Shown here one piece after another: positions 62,300-64,000 of a stretch of DNA of 64,000 nt (its first letter is position 1; each line of letters begins with the position of its first letter). The DNA lies in contig CM052361.1 in NCBI GenBank assembly GCA_028551475.1, positions 16,185,274 to 16,249,273 on the forward strand, read 5' to 3'. The translations under genes and the position numbers were made by a program. Below the pieces are notes generated by a model. That model saw nothing but the letters and a program-made list of their open reading frames with translations, did no database searches and was not told the DNA's origin. The stretch is from Casuarina equisetifolia (taxonomy: Eukaryota > Streptophyta > Magnoliopsida > Fagales > Casuarinaceae).

Positions 62300-63912
62300 A
62301 TCAAATACAACTTCTAAAAAGCAAAAAATGGAAGAAAATGTTCATCTAAGTTTGTAATGTCGCACATACTATTCTTGGTGAGATAACTTCAATTTGGGTA
62401 ACCATTTCCTAATTGTTATCAACCTATTTTGAACTCTAGTAAAAAAAAGGGTCCTCTATTTGGACCTCTTTACATTGCTCCAACCTTTTACTCTAAGAAT
62501 ATTCTACCCTTGTCAGTAAATCTAAAACAAAAAAAATAAATATTAGTAGTCATTAACAAGATGAAAAGCTTAGTGTGCTTACAATAGCAGTTTATACAAG
62601 TGGATAAAATTGTTATTGCAAGAACAATATAAAATCGGTTTGCCATTCCCATCAATCATCTCATAAAAATTAAATAGTCTACTTAAGTGTGTCAAAGTTA
62701 CCATTCAAGAAATAATAACTCAACATAACTTGGACAATATTTAAGACATTAGGCCTAAAATGCATTACAATGCCTAAACAAATATATCTATAAAACTTCT
62801 AACACAAGGATAAAATGGCAATGGGCTAATCAATGTGATGTTAACAACTTTCATATTAAAAACACAAGGAAAAACTAGAAAGATAGTTCTTATTTTTATT
62901 ATTGTTGTGAAGAAGATAACACTAAGTATAGGTTAGTATTTCCTCAACTATTTACTACTTTTAACTGTTATGTGTAAAAGGGATTGATATAGCATAAACT
63001 AGTTTAAAATACTTCAACTACCATAAAAAACTCCAAGCAAAAGAAAGAAAAGGTAAAAGACTTACATATTGATGACCGTTAGAGAGGACTCTTGGGACCT
63101 CAATAGGCCTTTTTTTTTTTTAATAAAGATATATTTATTGGAATAAAACAAAATGGGTAGAGGTTAAACCTACAGTCCGGCCGTTAACTCCTTTAACATC
63201 GTGCCGCATTACTTTACAAAATGGTTGGATATATTAATTTTTAAATTTATAATATACTTTTGTTTATTGATTTTCGACTTGCTAAAAGAAGAAAAACATA
63301 TTACAGCTAAGAATGAAAATAGTTAAATATTTTATAGTTAAAAATTGGATTTCTTTGTTTCTCAAAAGAGCTTATAAAAAATTGTTGAACATATTATGTC
63401 ACCAAATAGTGATAATTTGATTTTCTTCCACCTATTATAACTTAATCTTTTTATTTGAGAGTTCTCTTGAACTTTAGTGTTATTTTTGTTTATAATAAAA
63501 TATTAACAATGTGAGCTTTGCCATCATAATTTTGGCCAAGTAGGTGATGGAGTGAAATCAAGATATCTTAATACAAACATACAAAAGCTACAATAAAACA
63601 GGAGCACTAAAGCATTTATATAACCATCATGCATTTATAACTAAACTAACTTTTTCAATGGTTTTAATCTATATTAAAAGCACCACAAAACACAACTTTA
63701 GAGTCAAATACAAAGACTAATTGAGGAATTGTGAGAAAATATATGGCTTTAGCTATCTTGTTGGAAAAAGGGACTAAGAGTTGGAAACCTAAGGACAACA
63801 AGGTAAAGGTATTTTACAATTTTACAAGGAAACTAACAACCATTTGTCCAAGATCAAGACAACCAAAACAGTGCTAAAAAGTGAACTAGATGATCACAAT
63901 CATAAATTTGGC
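62300..63912 (-). pseudogene. ZFWD pseudogene copy Z
   Basis: Same orientation as the parent. 62,300-63,075 corresponds to about 18,055-18,950 (last two coding exons and adjoining introns). 63,110-63,912 corresponds to about 23,080-24,110 (upstream region). The zinc-finger exon and most blades are missing. The deletion is close to the one in copy Y, suggesting both descend from one already truncated copy. The exon copies contain indels and frame breaks. Confidence 0.85.
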
Positions 63913-64000
63913 AAGCTTACGATACTTGTGCTATTACATCTAATAGGAATCATATGGTTTTAAAGGCAAAGTCTTTTTACTTATGTTTTATGTAAATAAT

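Noticed and set aside
1-64000. CRISPR arrays, rRNA genes, tRNA genes, bacterial-type operons
   Set aside because: No direct-repeat/spacer pattern, no rRNA similarity recognised and no full tRNA cloverleaf found; tandem repeats present are micro- or minisatellites.

Overview
This window is nuclear DNA of a flowering plant, most likely a eudicot. The evidence is short exons in AT-rich introns with canonical GT-AG junctions, plant-specific gene families (chloroplast PNPase, a ZFWD protein), and a Copia LTR retrotransposon primed by plant initiator tRNA-Met. I cannot name the species. There are no operons, CRISPR arrays or rRNA genes, and I found no tRNA gene.

Layout. (1) 1338-7602 (+): the 3' two thirds of the gene for chloroplast polyribonucleotide nucleotidyltransferase (PNP1); its 5' exons lie outside the window. 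(2) 9973-17034 (+): complete replication factor C subunit 3, 11 exons, 354 aa, with a consensus E2F site 85 bp before the ATG. (3) 18152-22032 (-), convergent to RFC3: a CCCH zinc-finger/WD40 (ZFWD) gene, 7 coding exons, 547 aa, with a tandem 91-codon internal duplication that inactivated a copied splice donor. (4) 26741-31268 (+): MFAP1-like spliceosomal protein, 2 coding exons, 432 aa. (5) 33.7-34.2 kb (+): an open frame for part of a multi-pass membrane protein. (6) 38132-43612 (-): exons of an unrecognised membrane-protein gene with an in-frame stop, probably a pseudogene. (7) 45186-52642: a full-length but disabled Copia element on the minus strand, with two ~680 bp LTRs. (8) 53.6-57.3 kb: a degenerate T-rich repeat array and older retroelement debris. 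(9) 58071-60627 (+): a complete four-exon gene for a 168-aa protein with one C-terminal membrane segment, function unknown.

The main structural theme is local segmental duplication. Beside the intact ZFWD gene there are three degraded ZFWD copies in the same orientation (about 31.7-33.6, 44.2-53.2 and 62.3-63.9 kb). The middle one is split by the Copia element. Pieces of the RFC3 3' end (including its last exon), the RFC3-ZFWD spacer and the MFAP1 intron/3' flank are also repeated, partly interleaved with MFAP1. The region looks like an expanding and decaying tandem cluster around essential single-copy genes.

The intact genes are housekeeping genes and do not form one pathway: organelle RNA decay (PNP1), DNA replication clamp loading (RFC3), splicing (MFAP1) and a probable RNA-binding/WD40 adaptor (ZFWD). 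All exon coordinates were derived by eye from reading frame, protein-family conservation and splice signals. All copy boundaries are approximate.
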